Shown here piece by piece: positions 1 to 7,910 of a stretch of 22,822 nucleotides of DNA. Below the pieces are notes generated by a model. It did no database searches and was not told the DNA's origin. It saw nothing but the letters and a program-made list of their open reading frames with translations. This DNA is from an uncultured Prevotella sp. Lineage in GTDB: Bacteria; Bacteroidota; Bacteroidia; Bacteroidales; Bacteroidaceae. How positions within the stretch are numbered: position 1 is the stretch's first letter; each line of letters opens with the position of its first letter. The position numbers were made by a program, and so were the translations under genes. The DNA lies in the NCBI GenBank assembly GCA_900557405.1, contig USSF01000038.1, positions 1 to 22,822 of the forward strand. The letters are read 5' to 3'.

Positions 1-200
1 GAAGTGATTTTAAGGGAATACACATTGTCGCCATAAGAAGTGTTCGGAGCAAGCTTATGGTTACTTGGCACTTCATAGTTACCAACGATACCGTTGATTG
101 TTTGGGCTGTAAGCAGATATACATCTGCCGCCTTCATCTCCACCATTGCCCCCAGCAGCAACAGGAGAGCCAATAGGCATCTAGTAGTTTTTTTCATCAT
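1..200 (-). CDS. Secreted protein of unknown function, N-terminal part only (cut by window edge)
   Basis: Read on the minus strand from an ATG at 200, the frame stays open to the window edge, giving 66 codons. The product begins with two Met, two Lys and a long Leu-rich hydrophobic core (MMKKTTRCLLALLLLLGAM), followed by a likely signal-peptidase site near residues 24-25 (MKA then ADVY). It is therefore an exported protein. The visible mature part (ADVYLLTAQTINGIVGNYEV...) matches no family I can name. A promoter-like -7 element lies about 110 bases upstream. It lies downstream of the GH28 gene on the same strand, but a separate promoter suggests it is its own unit. An alternative start one codon later changes nothing of note. 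The remainder of the gene lies outside the window, so no function is assigned. Confidence 0.75.
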   Translation of the reverse strand, partial: MMKKTTRCLLALLLLLGAMVEMKAADVYLLTAQTINGIVGNYEVPSNHKLAPNTSYGDNVYSLKIT

Positions 201-308
201 TTCAGAATTTTAGCGTTTTGTAAATATACTACATTTATATTATTAGATTCGGTCCTGCACGTTTTGCCGGACTGTGATAGATCTTGTTTGTTATGTTATT
301 AGTGACTG

Positions 309-342
309 CAAAATTATGCATTTTCCTTTCATGTGCATAATT
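309..342 (-). promoter_or_regulatory. Promoter for the left-edge gene with an overlapping inverted repeat
   Basis: On the minus strand TAATTTTG (316-309) is an exact match to the Bacteroidota -7 consensus TAnnTTTG, followed by CAGTC. The -33 region has no clear TTTG. A perfect 9-bp inverted repeat, AATTATGCA (312-320) and TGCATAATT (334-342), with a 13-base spacer, covers the -7 box and the sequence up to about -33. This is a layout expected of an operator. The leader to the ATG at 200 would be about 100 bases. Confidence 0.5.
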
Positions 343-440
343 CTGAAAGAAAAAAACGCTACAAAAAGAAATACAAACGTTTGCAAAATACTACGCCAAA
401 ATTCTGTCATCCATGGAAATGCCTATCGGCTGATTATACG

Positions 441-1853
441 TCACCACACATCACACTGCTGGCGCGACTCGCTCTCCGGCAACGTCACGGGGAGTTTCTT
501 TCCTCCCACCTTGCAACCGTTGAACCGGCAGTCCCTGGTATGGAAAAGATAATAAGGACGGGGAGCCTCGTCCACAATAAAATTGTTCACCGTGATACCC
601 CTTATCGGCTCCGCCTCGTTGCCGTCGAAATATATGGCATAGGCCGCCGACGACTTTGCCGACACATTATTTATAGTAAAGCCGGAATACCGCGCCGGCA
701 GGTTGCCCCCGCGATAACCGAAATAGTTCGTCTCGAAACGCAATACGGCTCCTGCAACATTGCCGATGGAAACGGAATCGATAAACACATCTTCTATATA
801 TCCGCCACGGTCGAGGTTGGACTTGAAGAGTAGCGCGTTCTTCACGTCGCCGATTTCTATATCGGTCATATACACGCCTTTCACTCCGCCCGACATCTCG
901 CTTCCGATACACAACCCGTTGCACTTACTGAAGAAGCGGCAGTTGCGTATCACGATATCCTCGGACGGACGCCCCACACGTCGCCCGTCGGCATCACGCC
1001 CCGACTTTATGGCTATGGCATCGTCGCCGGTGAGGAATGTGCAGTTCTCCACCAGTACGCGGCGGCTTGACTCGGGGTCGCAGCCGTCGTTGTTGGGAAA
1101 ATGGGAATCAATGGTAACTCCACGCACCGTGACATCCTCGCAATACAGGGGATGGATACACCAGAAGGGACTATCCTTCAGCGTGATTCCCTCAACGAGC
1201 ACGCGGCGGCACTCTCTGAACTCCATGGCGCATGGGCGCAGTTTGGTTCCTTCGCCGAACACTCTTCCACTGACGGGTACCAGCTCGTCGCCCATCTTCC
1301 GCAGTCTCTCCACGTCGGCCGACTCAGGCGTCTCGCCGTGGGTGCCGTGGGTATTCTCCACAAAGTCCGGGTCGCCGCCCGGCATCCCCCACCGCGCCAT
1401 CTCGCTGCCGCCGGCATCCACCACAGCCTTGCCTTCGCCCGTCACGGCTATGTCATGCTGTCCGTCGGCATGAATCATCGAACTTCTGCCATACAGCTCC
1501 GTCCCCTCCCAACGCGTGGCGACGACGGGGAGATAGTCGTCGGGGTTTGAGGAGAAAAGCAGCACGGCCCCATCTGCAAGATGCAGCCTCACACCCGACT
1601 TCAATTCCAGCGGACCGTCGAGACGATACGTACCCGAAAGGAAATCCAGGGTTCCTCCCCCATTACGCGAACAATCGTCTATCCGCGCCTGTATGTCAGA
1701 GCGCGACATGCCCGACGGTATCTCCACTCTGCCATTGCCTATCTCCGGCTGCCTCACGCTGGCTGCCACCTTGCTGCTTTTCTGTGCATGCATTGCCAGA
1801 GGCAGAACCATCACGACAAGCATCACACTCATGCTTACAATATACTTTTTCAT
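441..1853 (-). CDS. Glycoside hydrolase family 28 protein (polygalacturonase-like)
   Basis: 470 residues with an N-terminal signal peptide (about 1-23, ending MHAQ) and a right-handed beta-helix of the pectinase type. GH28 members hydrolyse alpha-galacturonic or rhamnogalacturonan linkages in pectin. The motif order is that of GH28: PNNDGCD (residues 253-259, canonical NTD), TGDDAIAIKSG (275-285, canonical DD), then CNGLCIGSEMSGGV (311-324), where most members have G-H-G. The last canonical motif, RIK, appears as LLFKSN (341-346). Catalytic Asp candidates D256, D277 and D278 are present, while the usual His is Asn312. The fold suggests an exo-acting periplasmic or secreted enzyme, since GSEMSGGV-type members in Bacteroidota are often exo-enzymes. 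It is transcribed away from the TonB receptor gene from its own promoter. No SusC/SusD pair or other pectinase is visible beside it. Substrate is not determinable; family assignment is secure. Confidence 0.9.
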   Translation of the reverse strand: MKKYIVSMSVMLVVMVLPLAMHAQKSSKVAASVRQPEIGNGRVEIPSGMSRSDIQARIDDCSRNGGGTLDFLSGTYRLDGPLELKSGVRLHLADGAVLLFSSNPDDYLPVVATRWEGTELYGRSSMIHADGQHDIAVTGEGKAVVDAGGSEMARWGMPGGDPDFVENTHGTHGETPESADVERLRKMGDELVPVSGRVFGEGTKLRPCAMEFRECRRVLVEGITLKDSPFWCIHPLYCEDVTVRGVTIDSHFPNNDGCDPESSRRVLVENCTFLTGDDAIAIKSGRDADGRRVGRPSEDIVIRNCRFFSKCNGLCIGSEMSGGVKGVYMTDIEIGDVKNALLFKSNLDRGGYIEDVFIDSVSIGNVAGAVLRFETNYFGYRGGNLPARYSGFTINNVSAKSSAAYAIYFDGNEAEPIRGITVNNFIVDEAPRPYYLFHTRDCRFNGCKVGGKKLPVTLPESESRQQCDVW

Positions 1854-1880
1854 ATTATTGATTTGTTTTATTTTCCGATG

Positions 1881-1912
1881 CGAAGATAGGGATAAAAAAA
1901 GATTCCCGCAAA
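1881..1912 (-). promoter_or_regulatory. Promoter of the GH28 gene
   Basis: On the minus strand a TTTG at 1912-1909 is followed after 20 bases by TATCTTCG (1888-1881), one mismatch from the TAnnTTTG -7 consensus of Bacteroidota. The leader to the ATG at 1853 would be about 20 bases. Spacing and sequence both fit the primary sigma factor of this phylum. Confidence 0.55.
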
Positions 1913-2020
1913 CAATCCTTCAAGATTCAGAGGCTTTGCTCCTACTTTTTCCTGACAAAAGCATCACATATAAATTATGTACACGAGAGCAACGCAAAAC
2001 AAAATCATCTGTTTTAGGTA

Positions 2021-2051
2021 TTTCATGCTTTTCTGAAACGACGTAAATTTG
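2021..2051 (+). promoter_or_regulatory. Promoter of the TonB receptor-protease cluster
   Basis: TAAATTTG (2044-2051) is an exact -7 match, with TTTC (2021-2024) exactly 19 bases upstream as a near-match to the -33 TTTG. The start of transcription would fall near 2058, leaving a leader of about 60 bases before the GTG at 2121. No other comparably good promoter is seen before the later genes of the cluster. Confidence 0.6.
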
Positions 2052-2120
2052 CAATCGGTAATAATACTGACCAATCATATATCAACCGACTTGTAAACAA
2101 GTTGCGAAACAAGGAACAAA

Positions 2121-4898
2121 GTGAAGACCAATAACAGGAAATACATAGCTGCCGCCTTGTTGCTGATGACAAGCATCACGACAAATGCCGACACGCTGAA
2201 AGGACGGATAACAGACGCCCGGACGGGTGAAGCCATACCCTACGCCACCGTGACGATTACCGATGCCGAGGGGATGAAGCACACCACCGTGAGCAACATC
2301 TCCGGAAACTTCAGCATCACCGCTACAGCTGGCAAGGAATACGTGGTGAGCGCTTCATATCTCGGATATACGACAGCCACCATTCGCTACAACGATACCG
2401 AAAAAAGGGGAACAGGGATAATCATAAGATTGAAACAGGATAGCAGGATGCTGAACGAGGTTGTGGTGACCGCACATGAATCGCAGGGCATCACGACCTC
2501 GTCGGTAATCGACCGCAAGGCCATAGAACACCTGCAGCCATCAAGCTTCACCGACCTGCTCTCGCTCCTGCCCGGAGGGTCCTCGCAGCTACCCGACCTG
2601 ACCAACGCCAACTCCATCAGACTGCGCCAAGCCGGTACAGGAGGCTCAAACTACGACGTGAGCGCCATGGGAACAGTATTCGTAACCGACGGCATACCCA
2701 TAAACAGCAATGCAAACATGCAGCAGGTACGCCAGGCATCGAGCAGCACGGCAGGAGACCCCGACGCAGGGCGCAACCATACCGCGAGCGGAGTGGACAT
2801 GCGCAGCATACCGACGGACGACATCGAGAGCGTGGAGGTGATAAGAGGCATAGCGCCGGTGGAATACGGCGACCTGACGAGTGGCGTGGTGCTGATAAAG
2901 CGCAAGTTGAAGCCTACTCCCTTTGAGGCTCGGTTCAAGGCTGACTCCTACAGCAAGCTGGTGTATGCCGGCAAGGGCATGCAGACCGGCAATTTCATCA
3001 TGAACCTCGGACTTGACTTCCTCGATGCCAAGGCTGACCCGCGCAACCCGATGAACAACTACAAGCGCCTGACGGCATCCGCCCGCATGCAGGACTCATG
3101 GACAATGGGCAGCATGCGGCTGAGATGGCGGAGCAACACGGACTATACGGGATCGTTTGACAACGAGAAGCACGACCCCGAAATCCTGAAGCAGAAAGAC
3201 GACAGATACAAGTCGGACTACAACCGCTTCAGCATGACACACTCGTTACTCCTCTCATCAGGAAAGGAATCTGCCCTGAAGTCTCTCAACCTCGATATGG
3301 CGCTCGCCTACGAATGGAGCAGGATAAGCCAGCAGAAGAGCATCAGTCTGAGCCGCGACATGGCGGCATCCACTTCGCTCGAAGAGGGCGAACACGACGG
3401 AATGTATCTGCCATACCAGTATATATCCAACGTGACGGTGGACGGCAAACCGCTCAACCTCTACGCCAAGATTAAGGCTCTCTTCGCCATAAATACAGGA
3501 TCCATGAGCCACAACTTCAGCACCGGAACAGAATGGAAGATGGACAAGAACTACGGCGGCGGACAGCAGTATGACCCGGCACGCCCCATAAGTCCCGGTA
3601 CGCCATACCGTCCCCGGATATACAGCCACATACCGGCCATGCACCTGCTGGGGTTCTATCTCCAGGACTACATCACGCTCCCCGTGGGCGGCTGTCTGCT
3701 CTCGGCGCAGCTCGGAGTGAGGGGTAGCATGATGGCAAATCTTGACAGCAGATACACAATGAGCCGAAAGCCTTACTTCGACCCGAGACTGAACCTGCAA
3801 TGGAGGTTCCCCGAAATCGGCATCGCCGGCAAACGGATGGTCATCGACCTGAACGGCGGCTGGGGCCGGCAGACCAAGTTCCCCACCCTGCTCCAACTCT
3901 ATCCCGACAAGATATACACAGACCTGATAGAGCTGAACTACTACAACCTCAACCCCGAATACAAGCGGCTCCATCTGCGCACATACATAGACGACCCGAC
4001 GAACTATGCCCTGCTGCCTGCCCGCAACGATAAATGGGAACTGAGACTCGGGGCGCAATACGACGGATACTCACTGAGCATAACGTATTTCCGTGAGCGG
4101 ATGAACGACGGATTCCGCAGTTCGTCATCAGTCAGGCCCTACAGCTACCGTGACTACGACGAGGGGGCAATCAACGGCAACACGCTCACAGGCAAGCCCT
4201 CGCTCGACAATCTGCCATACACAGACAAGAAGATTCTCGGCACATACTCCACCACGACCAACGGCAGCCGGATGATAAAGGAGGGAATGGAATGGCAACT
4301 GTCCACAAAGCGCCTGGATGCAATCAAGACCAGGCTCACCGTGAACGGGGCGTGGTTCAGGACAACATACACGAACAGCCAGCCCATGTTCCGCAGCAAC
4401 ACCACAGCCGTGATTGAAGGAACACCCGTGAACGACCTCTACATAGGCTGCTACGACAGTCGGACAGGAAACGTGAGGGAACAGCTCAACACCAACTTCA
4501 TGGCGGATACATACATACCGCGACTCGACCTCTCCTTCTCCATCACGGCGGAATGTATGTGGTACACCTCGTCGCGCTCCATACGCAGCAACGGAGTGCC
4601 TCTGGAATATATGGACAACGAGGGGAACATACACGAATACACCGAAGAATGTAAGAGCGACACATACCTGCAATGGCTCGTGAACAAATACAACGACTCA
4701 GCATGGCTCACGCAGAGAGTGCCCTTCTACATGTTTCTCAACCTGAAGGTGACCAAAGGCTTCGGCAAATGGATGAAGGCAGCCCTCTTCGTGAACCGAA
4801 TGATAGACTACATGCCCGACTATACGACAAACAGCGGACTGAAGGTAAGGCGCACGTCGAAGCCCTATTTCGGAATGGAAATGAACTTCTCCATCTGA
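2121..4898 (+). CDS. TonB-dependent outer-membrane receptor with CarboxypepD-like N-terminal domain
   Basis: 925 residues starting at GTG. This start is chosen because it gives a good signal peptide (1-23, ending TTNA), whereas the next Met (residue 16) would lie inside it. Residues 25-90 form a carboxypeptidase-regulatory-like domain (LKGRITDARTGEAIPYATVTI). A TonB-box-like LNEVVVTA follows at 111-118, then a plug domain (about 120-262, ending DLTSGVVLIKRK), then a long 22-strand-type barrel ending YFGMEMNFSI. The protein would import a bound ligand across the outer membrane using TonB energy. It is shorter than most SusC proteins and has no SusD partner. Instead it is followed by DUF4876 and DUF6850-type genes, a grouping I recognise from other Bacteroidota. 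The ligand is unknown: peptides, metals or cofactors are more likely than glycans given the neighbouring protease, but that is inference. Confidence 0.92.
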   Translation: MKTNNRKYIAAALLLMTSITTNADTLKGRITDARTGEAIPYATVTITDAEGMKHTTVSNISGNFSITATAGKEYVVSASYLGYTTATIRYNDTEKRGTGIIIRLKQDSRMLNEVVVTAHESQGITTSSVIDRKAIEHLQPSSFTDLLSLLPGGSSQLPDLTNANSIRLRQAGTGGSNYDVSAMGTVFVTDGIPINSNANMQQVRQASSSTAGDPDAGRNHTASGVDMRSIPTDDIESVEVIRGIAPVEYGDLTSGVVLIKRKLKPTPFEARFKADSYSKLVYAGKGMQTGNFIMNLGLDFLDAKADPRNPMNNYKRLTASARMQDSWTMGSMRLRWRSNTDYTGSFDNEKHDPEILKQKDDRYKSDYNRFSMTHSLLLSSGKESALKSLNLDMALAYEWSRISQQKSISLSRDMAASTSLEEGEHDGMYLPYQYISNVTVDGKPLNLYAKIKALFAINTGSMSHNFSTGTEWKMDKNYGGGQQYDPARPISPGTPYRPRIYSHIPAMHLLGFYLQDYITLPVGGCLLSAQLGVRGSMMANLDSRYTMSRKPYFDPRLNLQWRFPEIGIAGKRMVIDLNGGWGRQTKFPTLLQLYPDKIYTDLIELNYYNLNPEYKRLHLRTYIDDPTNYALLPARNDKWELRLGAQYDGYSLSITYFRERMNDGFRSSSSVRPYSYRDYDEGAINGNTLTGKPSLDNLPYTDKKILGTYSTTTNGSRMIKEGMEWQLSTKRLDAIKTRLTVNGAWFRTTYTNSQPMFRSNTTAVIEGTPVNDLYIGCYDSRTGNVREQLNTNFMADTYIPRLDLSFSITAECMWYTSSRSIRSNGVPLEYMDNEGNIHEYTEECKSDTYLQWLVNKYNDSAWLTQRVPFYMFLNLKVTKGFGKWMKAALFVNRMIDYMPDYTTNSGLKVRRTSKPYFGMEMNFSI

Positions 4899-4975
4899 AA
4901 AACACCGGACGAAGAAGCAAACAAAACCGGACAAACAAGCGAAACAGATAAAGAAACAAACAAAACAGATATTAT

Positions 4976-6256
4976 ATGAAGACATTCAGACTATTTATGA
5001 TTCTGCTCTGCGTGACGGCCATTGCATCATGCAGCAGCGACGACGGCTCGTCTGTCGACACCACGCCGACCGACTTGAAGATAATGTTCCAGTTACCCGA
5101 CGGATATGCAGACGATGCCACACTGACAGATCTGAGCTTAACGCTGACAGACATCAACACGCAACGGAAGACCACATTCAACGGCAATGCCGCCGAAGAC
5201 CTGTCCATCACACTGAAGGCCGTACCTGGAGGTTACTACCGGATTGACGCCACGGGAAAGCTGAACTACAGGAACAAGGATCTCGTGGGCAAGCAGGTGG
5301 ACGTGCTGGCATACAGCGAGGGGATAATCCTGACAAGGGAAGCCCCCATAGCGGCGCTAAAGCTGCAGGTGACTTCGCAGCCCGAGGCCGACCCTGCCGA
5401 CATAGCCTACAGGGGATTCGTACTCGGAGAGATATTCTGCGCCGGCACGGCAAACAGGCAGGGCAACTATTATTATGCCGACAAATACTTCGTAATATAC
5501 AACAATACGGACCACGTGCTCTATGCCGACTCGCTCGTAATCGCCGAGAGCGACTTCCTTACCACCATGAAACAGGAATACACGCCCGACATCATGCCAA
5601 CGGACATGGCCGTGAGCGCCATGTATATGATTCCGGGCAGCGGACACGATGTGCCGGTACAGCCGGGCGGAAAGCTGCTCGTGGTGGACAACGCCGTGAA
5701 TCATACCGTAGCGAACCCGAACTCTTGGGACATGACAAAGGCCGATTACGAATGGTATGACGAGAGCACAAACCCTCAGTTTACCGACATCGACAACCCG
5801 AACGTGCCAAACCTCGAACGCATATACAGCAGTACGTTGACGCTATGGAGCCCACATTCACAGGGATTCAAGTCATACGCCCTGGCAAGGATGCACGCCG
5901 ACAGGAAGACTTTCCTCACAGACTATATGTATGACTACACCTACCACCTCGTGGGGCAGATCGGAGAGGCCGACATGACGGGAAGCGCATACCGCCTGTC
6001 CAACAGCTGGATTCTGGACGCCGTAAACATGAGTGTACCGGCGCTCTTCCAATGGATAGTCACGTCGCCCACCCTCGACAAAGGGTATACATATTGCGCG
6101 GACTTCGGTTGGGACGACAGTCGTTACGGCAAGAGCGTGCGCCGCAAGGTGAAGGCCATGGACGGCACCCGCGCCATACTGCAAGACACGAACAACTCCA
6201 CTGACGACTTCGAGCCGCGCACGAAGGCCGACCCTTTTCATGTTTTCGGCAAATGA
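4976..6256 (+). CDS. DUF4876 domain surface lipoprotein
   Basis: 426 residues. The N-terminus is a lipoprotein signal with lipobox IASC (Cys19), followed by an acidic/serine stretch (SSDDGSS) of the type linked to surface export of Bacteroidota lipoproteins. Residues about 30-125 look like a beta-sandwich (LKIMFQLPDGYADDATLTDL). The remainder carries features I associate with DUF4876: GEIFCAGTANRQGNYYYADK, YFVIYNNTDHVLYADSL, WYDESTNPQFTDIDNPNVPN and, near the C-terminus, YGKSVRRKV and LQDTNNSTDDF. The family has no proven function. It starts 77 bases after the TonB receptor gene and ends 11 bases before the next gene, so it is very likely co-transcribed and may act as a ligand-binding partner or lid on the receptor. 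Gene call secure, family call strong, role inferred. Confidence 0.85.
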   Translation: MKTFRLFMILLCVTAIASCSSDDGSSVDTTPTDLKIMFQLPDGYADDATLTDLSLTLTDINTQRKTTFNGNAAEDLSITLKAVPGGYYRIDATGKLNYRNKDLVGKQVDVLAYSEGIILTREAPIAALKLQVTSQPEADPADIAYRGFVLGEIFCAGTANRQGNYYYADKYFVIYNNTDHVLYADSLVIAESDFLTTMKQEYTPDIMPTDMAVSAMYMIPGSGHDVPVQPGGKLLVVDNAVNHTVANPNSWDMTKADYEWYDESTNPQFTDIDNPNVPNLERIYSSTLTLWSPHSQGFKSYALARMHADRKTFLTDYMYDYTYHLVGQIGEADMTGSAYRLSNSWILDAVNMSVPALFQWIVTSPTLDKGYTYCADFGWDDSRYGKSVRRKVKAMDGTRAILQDTNNSTDDFEPRTKADPFHVFGK

Positions 6257-6267
6257 CACAATAACGC

Positions 6268-7776
6268 ATGGAAATGAGAATATACAAGCTTGCCTTACTT
6301 CTGCCACTCGCCCTCCACATGGAGCCGGCATCCGCCGACGACAGCATATTATACTCCAAGGCGGAGCTCCGCTTCGCCAGAACGCAGGTAATGCAGGAAC
6401 AGCTCTGCTCACCTGCCCTGAGGAACATACAGGACGCCAGTCCCCTGTCGGAAGTGGCGATAAGGGGCGGATTCACGCCTGGGGCCACGCCGAGGATTCC
6501 ACAACTGGGCAGTGGCGGAAGAGCCATGACCGTGGAAGCGAGAAGCATGCAGCATCTCGGCAGGCACGACCTGGTATGGGGCAACGCATCATACGCCAAC
6601 GGTCGGAAGTATGACGTGGTATGGAACGAGACAAGCGACTTCCTCCAACTCTACCCATACGTGATGGGCGACCCCAGAGGCGGCGACATGAAATACGAGG
6701 AGTACAGGCTCGACGGAGGATATTCGGCAAGACACGGCAGACTGTATTACGGAGTGGAAACGGGCTATCGTGCCCTATCGGAATACCGCGACCGCGACCC
6801 ACGGCCCAACAACACCGTGGCCGACCTATATGCCAGGCTGGGTGCCGGATATGCCGTGACCGGAATGTATGCGTTGGCTGCCGACTTTATGGCGGGGAAA
6901 TACAAACAGACTAACGAACTGTCTTATTTCAACGAGCTCGGAGCGCAGAAGGAATACCAGCTGACAGGTGTCGGGAATGACTTCGGCCGCTTCTCGGGGG
7001 CAAGCAACAATACGTTCTTCAAGGGATACTCACTGGGCGGTGCCCTCTCCCTCGCCCCCACCCGCGGATACGGATGGACGGCCACAGCAGAATACATGTT
7101 CACGCAAATAGAGAAAGTGCTCACCGACCTGAACCGCCTGCCCCTCAACGAGCTTTCCGTCAACAGGATTGCGGTTGGTGCGGGATATTCCGCAGAGCGA
7201 TACGGCTTCCGCCTGCGCGGGGAATACAGCGGACGCAGAGGCAAGGACAACCTCTTCGGCGACCCTTCGGGCAACGTTTATCCGCAGATAGGCTCGAAGC
7301 GGCAGTATGAAGGCAGTCTGGGCACCATCTGCTTCGACGCCTACTGGATGGCGCCATCGCCCCGGGGAGTCATCTGGGAGATGCATCCCGAAGCCCGTCT
7401 GACAGTCCTGTCAAACAAGCACAAGGACTCCGGCAACCAGCTTGACAGCCGCGACGCCACGCTCCGCATCAACGGCGGAATGACATACATCTCAGGTGCG
7501 GACATGATAAGCGCTAAAGCCCACATAATGCATCGCCACAACATCAGCTCAAAGACTGGGATATACAGCAGCTGCCACGAAAGCCTCAGCGCTACGATGC
7601 AGCGGATCGGCGAGTATTTCGCCAAAGGCGAGACATCCTTCGGCATCGACGCCGCATACTCAAGGCGCGTATGGGGCAACAAGGCACTTACCATTGGACT
7701 GGGCTGGCAGCACGCCTTCTATCTGGGCAACTGCTCCGACAACAGGTATGAGGCAAGAATTGAGATTTGCATATAG
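6268..7776 (+). CDS. DUF6850-type outer-membrane beta-barrel protein
   Basis: 502 residues from ATG at 6268. A second in-frame ATG two codons on is equally possible and keeps the signal peptide (hydrophobic 8-20, cleavage near PASA-DD). The mature protein is rich in alternating aromatic/hydrophobic strands and turns (YRLDGGYSARHGRLYYGVET, YEGSLGTICFDAYWM, LTIGLGWQHAFYLG) and ends in a barrel-like strand YEARIEICI, without the usual terminal Phe. I recognise this as the DUF6850 outer-membrane barrel family, which tends to sit beside DUF4876 and a TonB receptor. That assignment rests on memory of the family and context. It follows the lipoprotein gene by 11 bases. No transport or enzymatic role is demonstrated; an accessory pore or scaffold for the receptor complex is a guess. 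Confidence 0.75.
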   Translation: MEMRIYKLALLLPLALHMEPASADDSILYSKAELRFARTQVMQEQLCSPALRNIQDASPLSEVAIRGGFTPGATPRIPQLGSGGRAMTVEARSMQHLGRHDLVWGNASYANGRKYDVVWNETSDFLQLYPYVMGDPRGGDMKYEEYRLDGGYSARHGRLYYGVETGYRALSEYRDRDPRPNNTVADLYARLGAGYAVTGMYALAADFMAGKYKQTNELSYFNELGAQKEYQLTGVGNDFGRFSGASNNTFFKGYSLGGALSLAPTRGYGWTATAEYMFTQIEKVLTDLNRLPLNELSVNRIAVGAGYSAERYGFRLRGEYSGRRGKDNLFGDPSGNVYPQIGSKRQYEGSLGTICFDAYWMAPSPRGVIWEMHPEARLTVLSNKHKDSGNQLDSRDATLRINGGMTYISGADMISAKAHIMHRHNISSKTGIYSSCHESLSATMQRIGEYFAKGETSFGIDAAYSRRVWGNKALTIGLGWQHAFYLGNCSDNRYEARIEICI

Positions 7777-7815
7777 TGTGGAGTGTGGAGTGTGGAGTGA
7801 GGAGTGTGGAGTGGA
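7775..7815. repeat. Heptanucleotide tandem repeat (AGTGTGG, five units plus a partial)
   Basis: Units AGTGTGG occur at 7775, 7782, 7789 and 7803, with a variant AGTGAGG at 7796 and a partial AGTGGA at 7810. The array begins inside the stop codon of the DUF6850-type gene and lies about 95 bases before the next start codon. Unit length is not a multiple of three. The sequence between 7816 and 7910 is very A/T-rich, with no recognisable promoter. Confidence 0.9.
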
Positions 7816-7910
7816 AAGCCATTTCTTCCTATTATACTCCTATTCATATTATATTCCTAATTATATTAATATTACTACAAAAAAAAATAAAAGACAAAAC
7901 AATCATCAAT

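Noticed and set aside
760..1473. Plus-strand open frame (237 codons) inside the GH28 gene
   Set aside because: Low-complexity Ser/Pro/Arg-rich translation antisense to conserved GH28 motifs; a shadow frame.
3258..4058. Long minus-strand open frame (266 codons) inside the TonB receptor gene
   Set aside because: It lies wholly antisense to a well-supported coding gene, lacks family motifs and reads as a codon-bias shadow.
4899..4975. A-rich, nearly T-free spacer before the DUF4876 gene
   Set aside because: Strong composition bias (AAACAAA-type runs) is consistent with an unstructured translation leader; no repeat unit or promoter could be defined.
2121..7776. Polysaccharide utilisation locus (SusC/SusD)
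   Set aside because: There is no SusD-like gene. The lipoprotein is DUF4876-like, the receptor is short for SusC, and the only glycosidase is transcribed away.
7767..7910. Upstream TTG start for the GLUG protein
   Set aside because: The extension reads through the heptamer repeat and would bury the signal peptide; ATG at 7911 gives a clean exported start.
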